The notes: a model not told the origin generated them from the letters alone. A DNA stretch of 36,264 nucleotides from Leptolyngbyaceae cyanobacterium C42_A2020_001 (GCA_015272515.1 JACYLN010000104.1:1-36264), one strand, 5' to 3'; positions 1 through 7,996 are shown, counted from the first letter of the stretch. Numbers and translations: made by a program.

Positions 1-150
1 ATAATCTTTCCTAATAGCTTAATTTTTCATAGAATCGGCAGCCTCGTGAAGGAAAGCCAATCTGCATCAACCAGAACGCAAAATCGGATCGGGAAAAAGG
101 AGATTGGTATCGTGCCTGTCGTTGTTACATTTCTTGTTTAATCGAACGTT

Positions 151-158
151 AAGGAGGG
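151..158 (+). promoter_or_regulatory. Strong Shine-Dalgarno-like AAGGAGGG
   Basis: A near-perfect anti-16S sequence lies 12 nt before an ATG at 171. The frame opened at 171 does not encode the recognisable DUF4278 protein, which starts at ATG 196 in another frame. The site may load ribosomes for 196 despite a 37-nt spacing, or drive a short overlapping frame with coupling. Confidence 0.45.
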
Positions 159-195
159 TGTAGGATACGGATGCCCCTCTTCAACGAATGCGAAG

Positions 196-657
196 ATGTC
201 GCTTTTTCATCTAGCCTTGCAGGTAATGGCGGTTTGTGTTTTCGTTGCAGTGCTGATGTTTGGGCTATTGTCTGCACCCTGGTACATATTGTTTGGATTG
301 TTGTTGTTGACGTTGGTTCTTACCTGGCTACTGATGCCTGGTCGAGAAGCATGGGTAACACACTTTGTTTCCCTCAATCCCCTTCCACTACCAGATGAAC
401 CTTTAGGGCAAGCCGCAAACCAAGAGATTGGCGAAGTTTCACGTGCAAATTTAACGTACCGGGGTGCCTGTTATGGTAGTCAGGTAGACGCAGTCTCTGA
501 TGATTCTGCTGTTTTGACCTATCGAGGTGCTCATTACTCTAAAGGAACACAGGCTCCAGAGACGCAGGTTCATCAGGATTCTGAGGTGAATTGCACCGCT
601 CCCTCAACGATGCCTACCCCGGAACTTAAATATCGGGGAGCTAGAGTGAATCAATAA
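196..657 (+). CDS. DUF4278 domain membrane protein
   Basis: This 153-residue protein has two adjacent hydrophobic segments at about residues 5-46, so it is probably anchored in a membrane by its N-terminus. The soluble tail carries three copies of the DUF4278 signature: LTYRGACY (about 86-93), LTYRGAHY (about 107-114) and the degenerate LKYRGAR at the extreme C-terminus. DUF4278 proteins are small, mostly cyanobacterial and of unknown function; the Y-R-G core is the family hallmark. ATG 196 is the only ATG in this frame before the hydrophobic segment; no purine-rich site lies at normal distance, the nearest being at 151-158. It stands alone ahead of the Fur-family gene. The family assignment is firm, the role unknown. 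Confidence 0.8.
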   Translation: MSLFHLALQVMAVCVFVAVLMFGLLSAPWYILFGLLLLTLVLTWLLMPGREAWVTHFVSLNPLPLPDEPLGQAANQEIGEVSRANLTYRGACYGSQVDAVSDDSAVLTYRGAHYSKGTQAPETQVHQDSEVNCTAPSTMPTPELKYRGARVNQ

Positions 658-751
658 TCGCGATCGCTCAAAAAGGTTGTTTTCCTGGCGTCGTGCTCAA
701 TGCAGAGCATAATCCTTATTTGCAATAAATAAGCTTCTTGCAATTGAGAGT

Positions 752-766
752 AAATTAGAATTATCA
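752..766. promoter_or_regulatory. Possible Zur/Fur half-site upstream of the regulator
   Basis: ATTATCA at 760-766 equals one arm of the cyanobacterial Zur palindrome TGATAATnATTATCA. The left arm (752-758) matches at only about three of seven positions. It lies about 40 nt before the Fur-family start, where autoregulation would be expected. AT-rich sequence could produce this by chance. Confidence 0.2.
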
Positions 767-804
767 TTTCAGCATTAAGCTCAAGCCTCACCGCAGAAGC
801 CGTT

Positions 805-1344
805 ATGTTTTCTTACACCGCTGGCTCCCTCAAATCAGAGCTGAACGCAAAAGGATGGCGTTTGACTCCTCAGAGAGAAATCATCCTACAAGTGTTTCAA
901 AATCTACCGCGAGGGAACCACCTGAGCGCCGAGGAATTGCATGAGTTGCTAGTTCAGCGGGGTGAGGGAGTGAGTCTTTCTACCGTTTACCGCACGGTCA
1001 AACTAATGACCCGCATGGGCATCTTGCGAGAACTGGAGCTAGCAGAGGGGCACAAACACTACGAATTGAACTCTGCTTCCCCACACCATCATCATCACCT
1101 TGTGTGTGTCCAGTGCAACCGCACAATTGAGTTTGAGAATGACTCGATTTGGAAACAGGGACTCAAACAAGTTGATAAGGCTGGCTTCCAAATGATTGAC
1201 TGCCAACTCACGATTTACACTATCTGCCCAGAAGCGCTCCGCATGGGTTGGCCCGCTTCGGTTCCCAGTCATTGGGTTTGTTCACGTTCAATTGCAACCA
1301 TGCAACCTTTAGGGCACGACAAGCCAGAACCCGCTAACACGTAG
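805..1344 (+). CDS. zur: Fur-family metal-dependent repressor (Zur/FurB-like)
   Basis: This 179-residue protein has the Fur winged-helix domain (about 8-85, with LTPQRE at 20-25 and the recognition helix SLSTVYRTVKLM at 57-68). A C-terminal metal/dimerisation domain follows, with HHHHH at 94-98 and a CVQC pair (C101, C104). The GWRLTPQRE start and the length of the N-terminal domain resemble cyanobacterial FurB/Zur, which represses zinc-uptake genes, more than FurA or PerR. The second structural CxxC usual near the C-terminus is not intact: C141 is followed by PEAL, and the next Cys is C159, in an extended tail ending at 179. The spacer may be a lineage variant or change zinc binding. The regulator family is certain, the Zur subtype probable. 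Confidence 0.85.
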   Translation: MFSYTAGSLKSELNAKGWRLTPQREIILQVFQNLPRGNHLSAEELHELLVQRGEGVSLSTVYRTVKLMTRMGILRELELAEGHKHYELNSASPHHHHHLVCVQCNRTIEFENDSIWKQGLKQVDKAGFQMIDCQLTIYTICPEALRMGWPASVPSHWVCSRSIATMQPLGHDKPEPANT

Positions 1345-1413
1345 ATTGAAATAGGGTGGATGAATTTCGTTTCCTCCAAATGGCGGATAGAAGCCGCTAC
1401 TTCCAGAGGAAGC

Positions 1414-1446
1414 CCTCCTCAGTGTGAGCTTGCCACACTAAGGAGG
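1414..1446 (+). promoter_or_regulatory. Hairpin pairing an AGGAGG box in the leader of the next gene
   Basis: CCTCCT (1414-1419), one mismatch, then A plus GTGTG (1421-1426), a 7-nt loop, CACAC plus T (1434-1439), and AGGAGG (1441-1446) form a 12-bp stem with one mismatch. The 3' arm is a perfect Shine-Dalgarno core. No U-tract follows, so it is a poor intrinsic terminator. It sits between the Fur-family stop and the small gene at 1472, so it could end the upstream mRNA weakly or control access to ribosomes. Confidence 0.6.
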
Positions 1447-1471
1447 ATGATTAGCCATTGGAGGTGGAGGC

Positions 1472-1786
1472 ATGAAACGGTTAAATCCGGTAACTGCTCT
1501 ATTCTCATTCGCATCGAGCAAAGCGTCCTACTCCAGTTCGCCTCCTACCAACGGTCACCGCAAAACGTCAGCGTTTGATGGCTACATTGATGGGTATGCT
1601 TACCGCAAACTTGCTAGCCATAGCCAGGCTGTTGCTGCTATCGAGGAGTTTTTTCTGGATTCTATGGGGCAAACTGCTTGCTCAGAAGATGTGTCTTGCT
1701 ATCTTCAGCAATGGAACAATGGGCGATCGCTAAGAAGTATTCGCGATGAAATTGCTAGAAGTGCCAATGCCCACCGCTGGGACTGA
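1472..1786 (+). CDS. Small hypothetical protein
   Basis: This 104-residue protein is not recognised. It has a Ser-rich N-terminal third, a middle segment (about 35-65: DGYIDGYAYRKL then an amphipathic helix) and a polar C-terminal helix, GRSLRSIRDEIARSANA. The start is supported by GGAGG at 1460-1464, 7 nt before the ATG. It lies 127 nt after the Fur-family gene on the same strand, behind a hairpin that pairs another AGGAGG, and its stop is 6 bp from the convergent stop of the next gene. A HIP1-like GCGATCGC lies inside it. No membrane segment or signal peptide is evident. The good ribosome site and lack of an overlapping rival argue for a real gene. Confidence 0.6.
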   Translation: MKRLNPVTALFSFASSKASYSSSPPTNGHRKTSAFDGYIDGYAYRKLASHSQAVAAIEEFFLDSMGQTACSEDVSCYLQQWNNGRSLRSIRDEIARSANAHRWD

Positions 1787-1792
1787 AGTTGG

Positions 1793-3367
1793 CTAGCAGC
1801 GATGCATCAGTGCTTTCCAGAGTGCGCCGATGCGTTTCTCAAGCCAGAGGAAGCATTTGTCTAGCCAATGCACAATCCGTTCGAGCCAGGTTTGTTCATA
1901 CCCCATCAGGGTAACGTGGGTATCAATATAGTCAGGCGATCGCCCAGAGCGATCGCCTGTTGTTGAAGCAGACTGCTCTAGGGGTTGGGCAACAACCGAT
2001 GTAGAGGGGGAGTTTAGCGGCGCGACTGCGATTTCTTTTCTTGCTTGAGCTGGATGAATAACCGAAGTTGTCACTAGGGCAGAGGTTGATAATGCAGACG
2101 TTGGCGATGGGGACGGTATGAGTGCAGATGGCGATGGTTTTCCCGATAAGCGAGCACGAGCCGCACTGAACCGCTGGCTAAGGGTTGGTGCTGGCTTTCG
2201 GGTGGAGCGTGAAACTGGCAGTGGGGGCGTTGCTGGTGTTGGAAGTGGGCAGGCATTCCAGGATGCTTCTTGAAACAAATTGGCGGAGGCTGCGACGGAA
2301 CCAGACTGCATCCATGCCATGAGCCATTGAAATGCTCGCACAGGAGGCAGCATTAAACTGCGGCGGCTGGGTGGACGCAGAGGCGGCAATCCCGTTGCTT
2401 GGAAGTTGCGCGATCGCCGATAACGCAGATAGTGTGCCACTTCCCAAACAATTCGCTGATGCAATAATTGCTGTTGCGCTGATGTGAGAATGTCGAGGCT
2501 CTCGTTCTGATTGGTAACGAGCACCAGAGCTTGAGTCGATAATAAAGATGCGACCCCACGAATATGCACCGGAGGATCTGGTAAGGGGGAACAACGCCCT
2601 GTCAAGGAAGCAGCCTGTACCTTTGATGAAGCTATCAGAATAGCGGTTCTGGTTGCTGGCATCACCTCCCGAACTGCTAGTAAGCACTGCTTCACGGGCA
2701 CATCCACATCGGGTTGCGCCAGGAGAGGGCTATCGCTGGAGGACTCATCCTCCAGCGATAGCGCATTTGCCACCCTGGTTTGCACCCAGTCTCCCGCGGC
2801 GCGCAAAAACCGCTGTGCTCGTTGCAGAGGCAACTTCCAGGTGCGAGTTTGGCGACCTAAGATAGCCACTTCGTAGACAATCCGCTGGTTCAGTAAGTAT
2901 TGCTGCTCTGGCGTGAGTACATCTAAAATCTGGTTGTGATTGGTCACCAGTACTAAGGATTTTGAGTCCATCAGAGACGCGATCGCCCGAATCGACACCT
3001 CCTCCATAACCAGCACCGGAACATCCTTTGCCAGCACCAAACTTTGTACTGTTCGCAGCAGATTCTGCACAGGCGTTTCCGCTGTCAGCTCAGAAGTATC
3101 TCCTTTCAGTGGAATCTCATACTGTTCCTCTGGCTTTTCCAGAAGCAACAGCGACTCTCCCTGAACTGTTTTAGCAAGGGCGCGCCCCACCAAACGCCCT
3201 GTCTGAAACAATGCGTAAACGGGGTAAAGCAAAATTTGAGCACTCCAGTTTGCCGCAACCTGCACCCGCCGCACCGTTGACTGTCCTCGTTCAAACAGGT
3301 GGCGGGTTTGGCGTACAACCGCTCGCACAATTCGGCTTTGATAGGGACCAGATGGAGAAGTAGGCAT
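1793..3367 (-). CDS. Hypothetical protein with an internally duplicated domain
   Basis: This 524-residue protein carries two clearly related segments. The first is around residues 125-177 (IRAIASLMDSKSLVLVTN, then LTPEQQYLLNQRIVYEVA). The second is around 269-320 (IRGVASLLSTQALVLVTN, then LTSAQQQLLHQRIVWEVA). A Pro/Ser-rich linker of about 150 residues follows, then a distinct aromatic C-terminal segment (about 480-524: DYIDTHVTLMGYEQTWLE, then an amphipathic helix rich in W and L). Its look is typically cyanobacterial, but I know no function. The N-terminus is basic with a hydrophobic stretch near 40-60 that could lie at a membrane. It is divergent from ccmP, sharing a 92-nt upstream region. 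The linker composition suggests a flexible tether between the repeats and the C-terminal helix. Confidence 0.7.
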   Translation of the reverse strand: MPTSPSGPYQSRIVRAVVRQTRHLFERGQSTVRRVQVAANWSAQILLYPVYALFQTGRLVGRALAKTVQGESLLLLEKPEEQYEIPLKGDTSELTAETPVQNLLRTVQSLVLAKDVPVLVMEEVSIRAIASLMDSKSLVLVTNHNQILDVLTPEQQYLLNQRIVYEVAILGRQTRTWKLPLQRAQRFLRAAGDWVQTRVANALSLEDESSSDSPLLAQPDVDVPVKQCLLAVREVMPATRTAILIASSKVQAASLTGRCSPLPDPPVHIRGVASLLSTQALVLVTNQNESLDILTSAQQQLLHQRIVWEVAHYLRYRRSRNFQATGLPPLRPPSRRSLMLPPVRAFQWLMAWMQSGSVAASANLFQEASWNACPLPTPATPPLPVSRSTRKPAPTLSQRFSAARARLSGKPSPSALIPSPSPTSALSTSALVTTSVIHPAQARKEIAVAPLNSPSTSVVAQPLEQSASTTGDRSGRSPDYIDTHVTLMGYEQTWLERIVHWLDKCFLWLEKRIGALWKALMHRC

Positions 3368-3459
3368 GAGGTTATAGTAAAACCTAAACTCCTTTTTTCG
3401 TAGTCACTGACTGACACAACACCGTATACTGATTGAGTTTGCCGATTTCCACTAAAACA
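3368..3459. promoter_or_regulatory. Divergent intergenic region before ccmP
   Basis: This short region must hold both divergent promoters. TATAGT at 3373-3378 is a plausible -10 element and is embedded in the small inverted repeat AGGTT (3369-3373)/AACCT (3381-3385). No clear -35 element was identified. Confidence 0.25.
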
Positions 3460-4098
3460 TTGGGCGTTGACCTTCGCAGCTACGTATATATTGATCGACT
3501 CCAACCTCAGCACGCCGCTTACATGGGTACGGTATCAATTGGGTTCCTGCCGCTTCCCGGTGATGCATCGCTGTGGATTGAAGTTTCGCCTGGAATTGAG
3601 ATTAACCGTATTACCGATGTTGCCCTCAAAGCAGCGGTTGTTCGTCCAGGGGTGTTGGTTGTAGAGCGGTTGTATGGCTTGCTGGAAATTCATTCCACCA
3701 ATCAGGGAGAAGTGCAGGCATCGGGGAGAGCGATCTTAGACGCATTGGGAGTTCGCCGTCAGGATTGTCTCAAGCCGCGCGTGCTTTCTAGCCAGATCAT
3801 TCGTAACATTGATGCTCACCACGCGCAACTGATTAATCGTAACCGTCGTGGGCAGATGATTACGGCAGGGCAAACGCTATACGTGTTTGAGGTGGAGCCT
3901 GCCGCCTATGCTGCACTGGCAGCAAATGAAGCCGAAAAGGCAGCATTGATCAATATTCTACAAATTTCAGCCGTGGGTAGCTTTGGGCGGCTTTACCTGG
4001 GTGGGGAGGAGCGAGACATCATTGCGGCGGCAGGGGCAGTTTTATCCTCGATGGAAAATATTGCTGGGCGGGATCAATCGTCTGGGCGCTTGGAGTGA
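3460..4098 (+). CDS. ccmP: Carboxysome shell protein CcmP (tandem BMC domains)
   Basis: From memory, the product closely resembles CcmP of Synechococcus elongatus, a beta-carboxysome shell protein of about 213 residues with two fused BMC domains. CcmP forms pseudohexamers and stacked double layers thought to gate large metabolites. Conserved stretches include the start [18 protein letters not shown], the domain-1 segment [19 protein letters not shown], and the domain-2 segment [10 protein letters not shown]. The frame stays open to a TTG at 3433, but the TTG at 3460 gives MGVDLRSY, matching the family start; no ATG precedes the conserved region. No strong ribosome site is seen. No other ccm gene is in the window, which is normal for ccmP, often a satellite locus. 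The next gene is 50 nt downstream. Confidence 0.88.
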   Translation: MGVDLRSYVYIDRLQPQHAAYMGTVSIGFLPLPGDASLWIEVSPGIEINRITDVALKAAVVRPGVLVVERLYGLLEIHSTNQGEVQASGRAILDALGVRRQDCLKPRVLSSQIIRNIDAHHAQLINRNRRGQMITAGQTLYVFEVEPAAYAALAANEAEKAALINILQISAVGSFGRLYLGGEERDIIAAAGAVLSSMENIAGRDQSSGRLE

Positions 4099-4148
4099 GT
4101 CTGGTGCAAATGCGACAATCAAGTAGGTAGATTTACATTCCGGTCAGA

Positions 4149-5042
4149 ATGGCAAAGGTTCGGCAGCGGGCACAGAAACAGCGATCGCGGGCGAAGGGGT
4201 TTGGGCACCAGAACGATCATCCCAATGGACCTCGCCAGCTCGATCTCGCTGTGAATCATGGGCAGGAGAGTGAGCCAGCGATCGCGCCAGCATCCCACGC
4301 CCTACGGGGAGCTGATCTCAGCTACAAAAACCTGGAAGGAGTTGACTTTTCTGAAGCGAATTTAAGCACTGCTAATCTGGCTCATGCTTGCCTGGTAAAT
4401 GCCACCCTGATCCAGGCTGAACTGATCAACGCAACACTCAACGGTGCCAATCTGGCAGCAGCGAATTTAAGCCATGCGAACCTGATTGGCTCCGACCTGA
4501 AACACGCCAACTTGCAATCTGCCGACTTGAGCCACACCAATTTAATTGGCACAGAACTCTACCGGGCAAACTTGCGTCATGCTGACTTGAGTCACTCAGA
4601 TTTGCGCCGTGCTGACCTGAGTGAAGCCATTTTGCTCAATGCCGACCTGACTCAGGTTAACCTGAGCGGCGCTACACTACACCGAACTGAAATGAGCAAC
4701 AGCCATCTGCATCAGGTAAATTTTCAGCGAGCCAATCTTACCCATGTACATCTCTGTGGGGCATACCTCAACAGCGCTGATTTTCAAGATGCCAACCTGG
4801 CGAGAGCCGACCTGCGCTTTGCGAAGTTGCGGAAGGCAAGTTTTGTAGGAGCTAATTTAACCGGAGCTACCTTGCGAAATTCAGATCTGTGTCGTGCAGA
4901 TCTCCGCTATGCCAACTTAGCTGGTGCAAATTTAAGCGGGGCAAACTTGATGGGGGCAAATTTAATTGGTGCGAACTTGACGGGCACAAACCTGGAAGAT
5001 GCCACCTTGAAAAATGCTCAACTGCCAGAAGGCTTTTTCTAA
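4149..5042 (+). CDS. Pentapeptide-repeat protein
   Basis: This 297-residue protein has a basic, low-complexity N-terminus (about 1-50, rich in K, R and Q) followed by about 45 uninterrupted A(D/N)Lxx pentapeptides from about residue 52 to the end. Such repeats fold into a right-handed quadrilateral beta-helix, with the central Leu/Phe and the preceding Ala pointing inward. Cyanobacteria hold many of these proteins, mostly of unknown function. No signal peptide or membrane segment is visible, so it is probably cytosolic. The basic head could bind nucleic acid or a membrane, though nothing shows this. It lies between ccmP and the cry-DASH gene and is followed by a good intrinsic terminator, so it ends that transcription unit. 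Confidence 0.9.
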   Translation: MAKVRQRAQKQRSRAKGFGHQNDHPNGPRQLDLAVNHGQESEPAIAPASHALRGADLSYKNLEGVDFSEANLSTANLAHACLVNATLIQAELINATLNGANLAAANLSHANLIGSDLKHANLQSADLSHTNLIGTELYRANLRHADLSHSDLRRADLSEAILLNADLTQVNLSGATLHRTEMSNSHLHQVNFQRANLTHVHLCGAYLNSADFQDANLARADLRFAKLRKASFVGANLTGATLRNSDLCRADLRYANLAGANLSGANLMGANLIGANLTGTNLEDATLKNAQLPEGFF

Positions 5043-5098
5043 ACCACCTGGGCAGAATTATTAAGAAATGTAATATTAGAAAAGAAACTCTCAGCATG

Positions 5099-5136
5099 AG
5101 GAGGTGAAATTCACCTCCTTCTTTACTAATTTTTGA
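5099..5136 (+). terminator. Intrinsic terminator after the pentapeptide-repeat gene
   Basis: AGGAGGTGA (5099-5107) pairs perfectly with TCACCTCCT (5111-5119) around a 3-nt loop. An interrupted U-rich tract follows (TCTTTACTAATTTTT, 5120-5134). It separates the upstream unit from cry-DASH. Its 5' arm also resembles a ribosome-binding site. Confidence 0.7.
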
Positions 5137-5158
5137 CGGTAAGCAAGTACCTGTTCTC

Positions 5159-6625
5159 GTGACTCAACCAACCATCTTGATTTGGTATCGCAATGATCTG
5201 CGCGTGGCTGATCATGAACCTTTGCATGGAGCGGTGCGCGCCAATGCTTCTGATATTATTCCGGTGTATTGCGTGGACCCGCGGCAATTTGGGCAAACCG
5301 CCTTTGGCTTCCCCAAAACGGGTGCATTTCGATCGCAGTTTTTGCTGGAAAGTTTGGCAGATCTGCGGCGATCGCTCCAGCAACTTGGCAGTGATCTGAT
5401 CATTCGTCGTGGATATCCCGAAAAAATCATTCCTGAATTAGCCCAGCAACTCGGCATTTCTGCCGTCTACTATCATGCAGAAGTCACTTCCGAAGAAGTG
5501 CTGGTAGAAACTGCTTTAGAACGTGCCCTAAAACCCATAGGGGTTGAATTGCAGCCTTTTTGGGGGCATACGCTATATCATCCGGCTGATTTACCCTTTG
5601 ACATCGATGAGATTCCCGAATTATTTACAAGCTTTCGTAAACAGGTGGAAAAATCGGCCACGGTGAATCCCCCTTTCCCTAAACCTCAGCAATTACCCGC
5701 CTTGCCTGCTGTTGAAGTGGGTGACCTTCCTCAACTGGCAGAGTTTGAGTTGGAAGCTCCCCTGTTCGACTCACGCGCCGTGCTCAAGTTTACAGGGGGA
5801 GAGACCGCAGGGCGCGATCGCCTGGCTCACTACTTCTGGAAGCAAAATTGCCTCAAGAATTACAAAGAAACGCGCAATGGACTGATCGGAGCAGATTACT
5901 CTTCCAAGTTCTCGCCCTGGCTAGCGCTGGGTTGCCTGTCTCCCCGCACAATTTACGAACAGGTGCAGCAGTACGAAGAGCAGCGCGTGAAAAACGATTC
6001 CACTTACTGGCTAATCTTCGAGTTACTCTGGCGTGATTACTTTCGATTCATTTGCGCCAAACACGGCGATCGCATTTTTCGACTCTCCGGGTTGCAAGGC
6101 GTATCCATCCCCTGGAAAGAAGACTGGCAACGCTTCAGCCTCTGGCGCGAAGGCAAAACGGGCTTTCCCCTTGTTGATGCCAACATGCGCGAACTGGCGG
6201 CAACAGGCTTTATGTCCAATCGGGGGCGGCAAAACGTTGCCAGTTTCCTCACCAAAAATCTCGGCATCAACTGGCAGATGGGTGCAGAGTGGTTTGAGTC
6301 TTTGCTGATCGACTATGACGTGTGCAGCAATTGGGGCAACTGGAACTATACCGCTGGCGTAGGCAATGATGCCCGTGGTTTTCGTTTCTTCAACATTACC
6401 AAACAGGCGAAGGACTATGACCCAGACGGCGCTTACGTCAAACACTGGTTGCCGGAGCTTGCATCCCTTCCGGTTGGCAAAGTTCACGAACCCTGGAAAC
6501 TGTTACCTGTAGAGCAAGACCGTTTTAACATTCGACTGGGTGTAGACTACCCAAATCCGGTGGTGGATTTGTTCAAATCTGCTGAAGCCAATGAGAAGGT
6601 GTATAACGCCGCGCTGAAGCGGTGA
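5159..6625 (+). CDS. cry: Cryptochrome DASH (photolyase/cryptochrome family)
   Basis: This 488-residue flavoprotein has an N-terminal photolyase antenna domain (about 5-135, starting ILIWYRNDLRVADHEPL) and a C-terminal FAD-binding domain (about 210-480). DASH-type signatures are TGFMSNRGRQNVASFL (about 352-367) and the run WNWNYTAGVGND followed by RGFRFF (about 390-410). Proteins of this class bind FAD and a folate antenna and repair cyclobutane dimers, mainly in single-stranded DNA; some act in blue-light signalling. Length is normal. The start is a GTG at 5159, giving the usual short N-terminus; no ATG lies upstream in frame. It stands after a terminator and is followed 42 nt later by a VOC protein, which may be co-transcribed. 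Confidence 0.93.
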   Translation: MTQPTILIWYRNDLRVADHEPLHGAVRANASDIIPVYCVDPRQFGQTAFGFPKTGAFRSQFLLESLADLRRSLQQLGSDLIIRRGYPEKIIPELAQQLGISAVYYHAEVTSEEVLVETALERALKPIGVELQPFWGHTLYHPADLPFDIDEIPELFTSFRKQVEKSATVNPPFPKPQQLPALPAVEVGDLPQLAEFELEAPLFDSRAVLKFTGGETAGRDRLAHYFWKQNCLKNYKETRNGLIGADYSSKFSPWLALGCLSPRTIYEQVQQYEEQRVKNDSTYWLIFELLWRDYFRFICAKHGDRIFRLSGLQGVSIPWKEDWQRFSLWREGKTGFPLVDANMRELAATGFMSNRGRQNVASFLTKNLGINWQMGAEWFESLLIDYDVCSNWGNWNYTAGVGNDARGFRFFNITKQAKDYDPDGAYVKHWLPELASLPVGKVHEPWKLLPVEQDRFNIRLGVDYPNPVVDLFKSAEANEKVYNAALKR

Positions 6626-6667
6626 AATTTGCTATAACCCGATTACACCCTAACTACCAATTTCATA

Positions 6668-7126
6668 ATGATTACCTCTCCTCAGTCTCCCTGCGTTCTG
6701 GCTCCTGGGACATTGCGTCGCGTGCATCACATCGCCCTGAACGTGAAAAATGTGCAAGCCTCGCGACACTTCTACGGCACATTGTTGGGGCTACATGAGT
6801 TAACAGGCGAGGAAATTCCGTCCACCCTCCAAGATTTAGTGCTGCAAGGTAAAGTCGCAAATTTTGAGACCCCTGATGGTACGGTGTTGGATTTATTCGC
6901 AGAGCCAGATCTCTCACCTGCCCATCCTGATCCTCGTCAGCAGTTTACACGAGCTAATCATCTGGCATTTGATGTTGCACCTGCCCAGTTCGACGAGGCA
7001 GTGGAGGTGTTGCGCCAAAACCAGGTTGAGATTGATCATGGACCAGTCGATCGCCCAACCGGACGGGGTATCTATTTCTATGACCCTGATGGTTTTCTAA
7101 TTGAGATTCGCTGCGATCCCACTTAG
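6668..7126 (+). CDS. VOC-superfamily (glyoxalase/dioxygenase fold) protein
   Basis: This 152-residue protein shows two beta-alpha-beta-beta-beta modules of the vicinal oxygen chelate fold. Module 1 begins RRVHHIALNVKNVQASRHFY and ends VLDLFAEP; module 2 begins RANHLAFDV and ends GFLIEIRCD. Likely metal ligands are H21 (or H20), E79, H98 and E146, the usual four positions, so it is probably a metal-dependent lyase, isomerase or dioxygenase. The substrate cannot be told. It is longer than minimal glyoxalase I by a 14-residue head. It lies 42 nt after cry-DASH on the same strand with no terminator between. Confidence 0.85.
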   Translation: MITSPQSPCVLAPGTLRRVHHIALNVKNVQASRHFYGTLLGLHELTGEEIPSTLQDLVLQGKVANFETPDGTVLDLFAEPDLSPAHPDPRQQFTRANHLAFDVAPAQFDEAVEVLRQNQVEIDHGPVDRPTGRGIYFYDPDGFLIEIRCDPT

Positions 7127-7229
7127 AGAGTCTGGGTAAAAATTTGTGAAATGTTCCGGTTGAGAGACAAATTTGTCAAGCCTGGCAGGGCAGACTGCTA
7201 ATAAAGGTAGCTCCCACACAACAACAACG

Positions 7230-7916
7230 ATGAAGCGATCGCTAACCTTCTTGATTGGATTAGTTAGTATAGCTGCTACGGGCGGCTCATATACGCTGCT
7301 GGAGACAACTCCGGATCAGGTGATTCATCAGAATGTATCCTGCCCAATCACAGGAACCGCCAACATTCAAGATGTTGAAGTGTTGAGTCGGCATCGTTGG
7401 GAGAAGGGAATGATTGTGCTCTACAGTGCTGTTTGTACCACGAAAGACACCAAAGGACGGATGCAACGGGTGTTTGGGCATCAAGTAGTGAAGCGGCAGG
7501 GTATGAACTGGCAAGTCAGCAGCAGTGATAGTTACAGCATTAGCCATCCGCAACAATCTTCAGAAAAGCTGATTGAATATGGCATTAGTCAGGCAGTGGA
7601 GAAAAACGCCGAAAAATCGAAGGAGGATGGCGATCGCTACACCATTTTGTATGGTCAATTTCTCACACCGCAAGTTTCAGCCGTAGAAGTCACGTTTGAT
7701 AACGGGCAGGTGATTCGAGATGAGGGAGAAGGCAAAGCCTTCGCCTTGATCTCGACAGGTGCTGCCAGTGTTTGTGAACTTCGTATTTTAGGTCCAGACA
7801 ATCAACTTCTGCGAAAAGAAGATTTAACCAATCCAGACCCACTCTTTCTACCCAAAAAACTGGTGAGCCATCAAAAGCACTCGCCTCAGTGTTTTCCCAC
7901 TTCTCGCCACCTGTAA
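7230..7916 (+). CDS. Exported hypothetical protein
   Basis: Starting at ATG 7230, this 228-residue protein begins MKRSLTFLIGLVSIAATGG, a typical signal peptide or N-terminal anchor, so it is probably periplasmic or membrane-tethered. The frame is open to a TTG at 7173, but those 19 residues precede the signal-like segment and are unlikely to be translated. The mature part is polar with three Cys (in NVSCPIT, AVCTTK and SVCELR) and a final low-complexity tail. I do not recognise a family. The beta-rich central part (MIVLYSAVC, RYTILYGQF, VEVTFDNGQVIRDEGEG) suggests a small sandwich domain. It is convergent with ftsH across a shared hairpin. Confidence 0.7.
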   Translation: MKRSLTFLIGLVSIAATGGSYTLLETTPDQVIHQNVSCPITGTANIQDVEVLSRHRWEKGMIVLYSAVCTTKDTKGRMQRVFGHQVVKRQGMNWQVSSSDSYSISHPQQSSEKLIEYGISQAVEKNAEKSKEDGDRYTILYGQFLTPQVSAVEVTFDNGQVIRDEGEGKAFALISTGAASVCELRILGPDNQLLRKEDLTNPDPLFLPKKLVSHQKHSPQCFPTSRHL

Positions 7917-7935
7917 ATAGCAGAAAAACCGCCTC

Positions 7936-7971
7936 AAACAAAAACGGGGATGATGTGCCGTCATCCCCGTT
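7936..7971 (-). terminator. Intrinsic terminator of ftsH (possibly bidirectional)
   Basis: AACGGGGATGA (7943-7953) and TCATCCCCGTT (7961-7971) form a perfect 11-bp stem with a 7-nt loop. Read on the minus strand, the stem is followed by a T-rich tract (complement of the A-run at 7938-7944), so it best serves ftsH. It lies between convergent stops and may also stop the plus-strand gene. Confidence 0.85.
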
Positions 7972-7996
7972 CGTCTACTTACTGAGAGTTTCGAGA

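Noticed and set aside
171-398. 75-codon frame after a strong ribosome site
   Set aside because: It overlaps the DUF4278 gene out of frame and has no recognisable features; the ribosome site is noted separately as odd.
2178-2687. 169-codon minus-strand frame
   Set aside because: Same-strand shadow of the 524-residue gene in another frame, Ser-rich with no domain.
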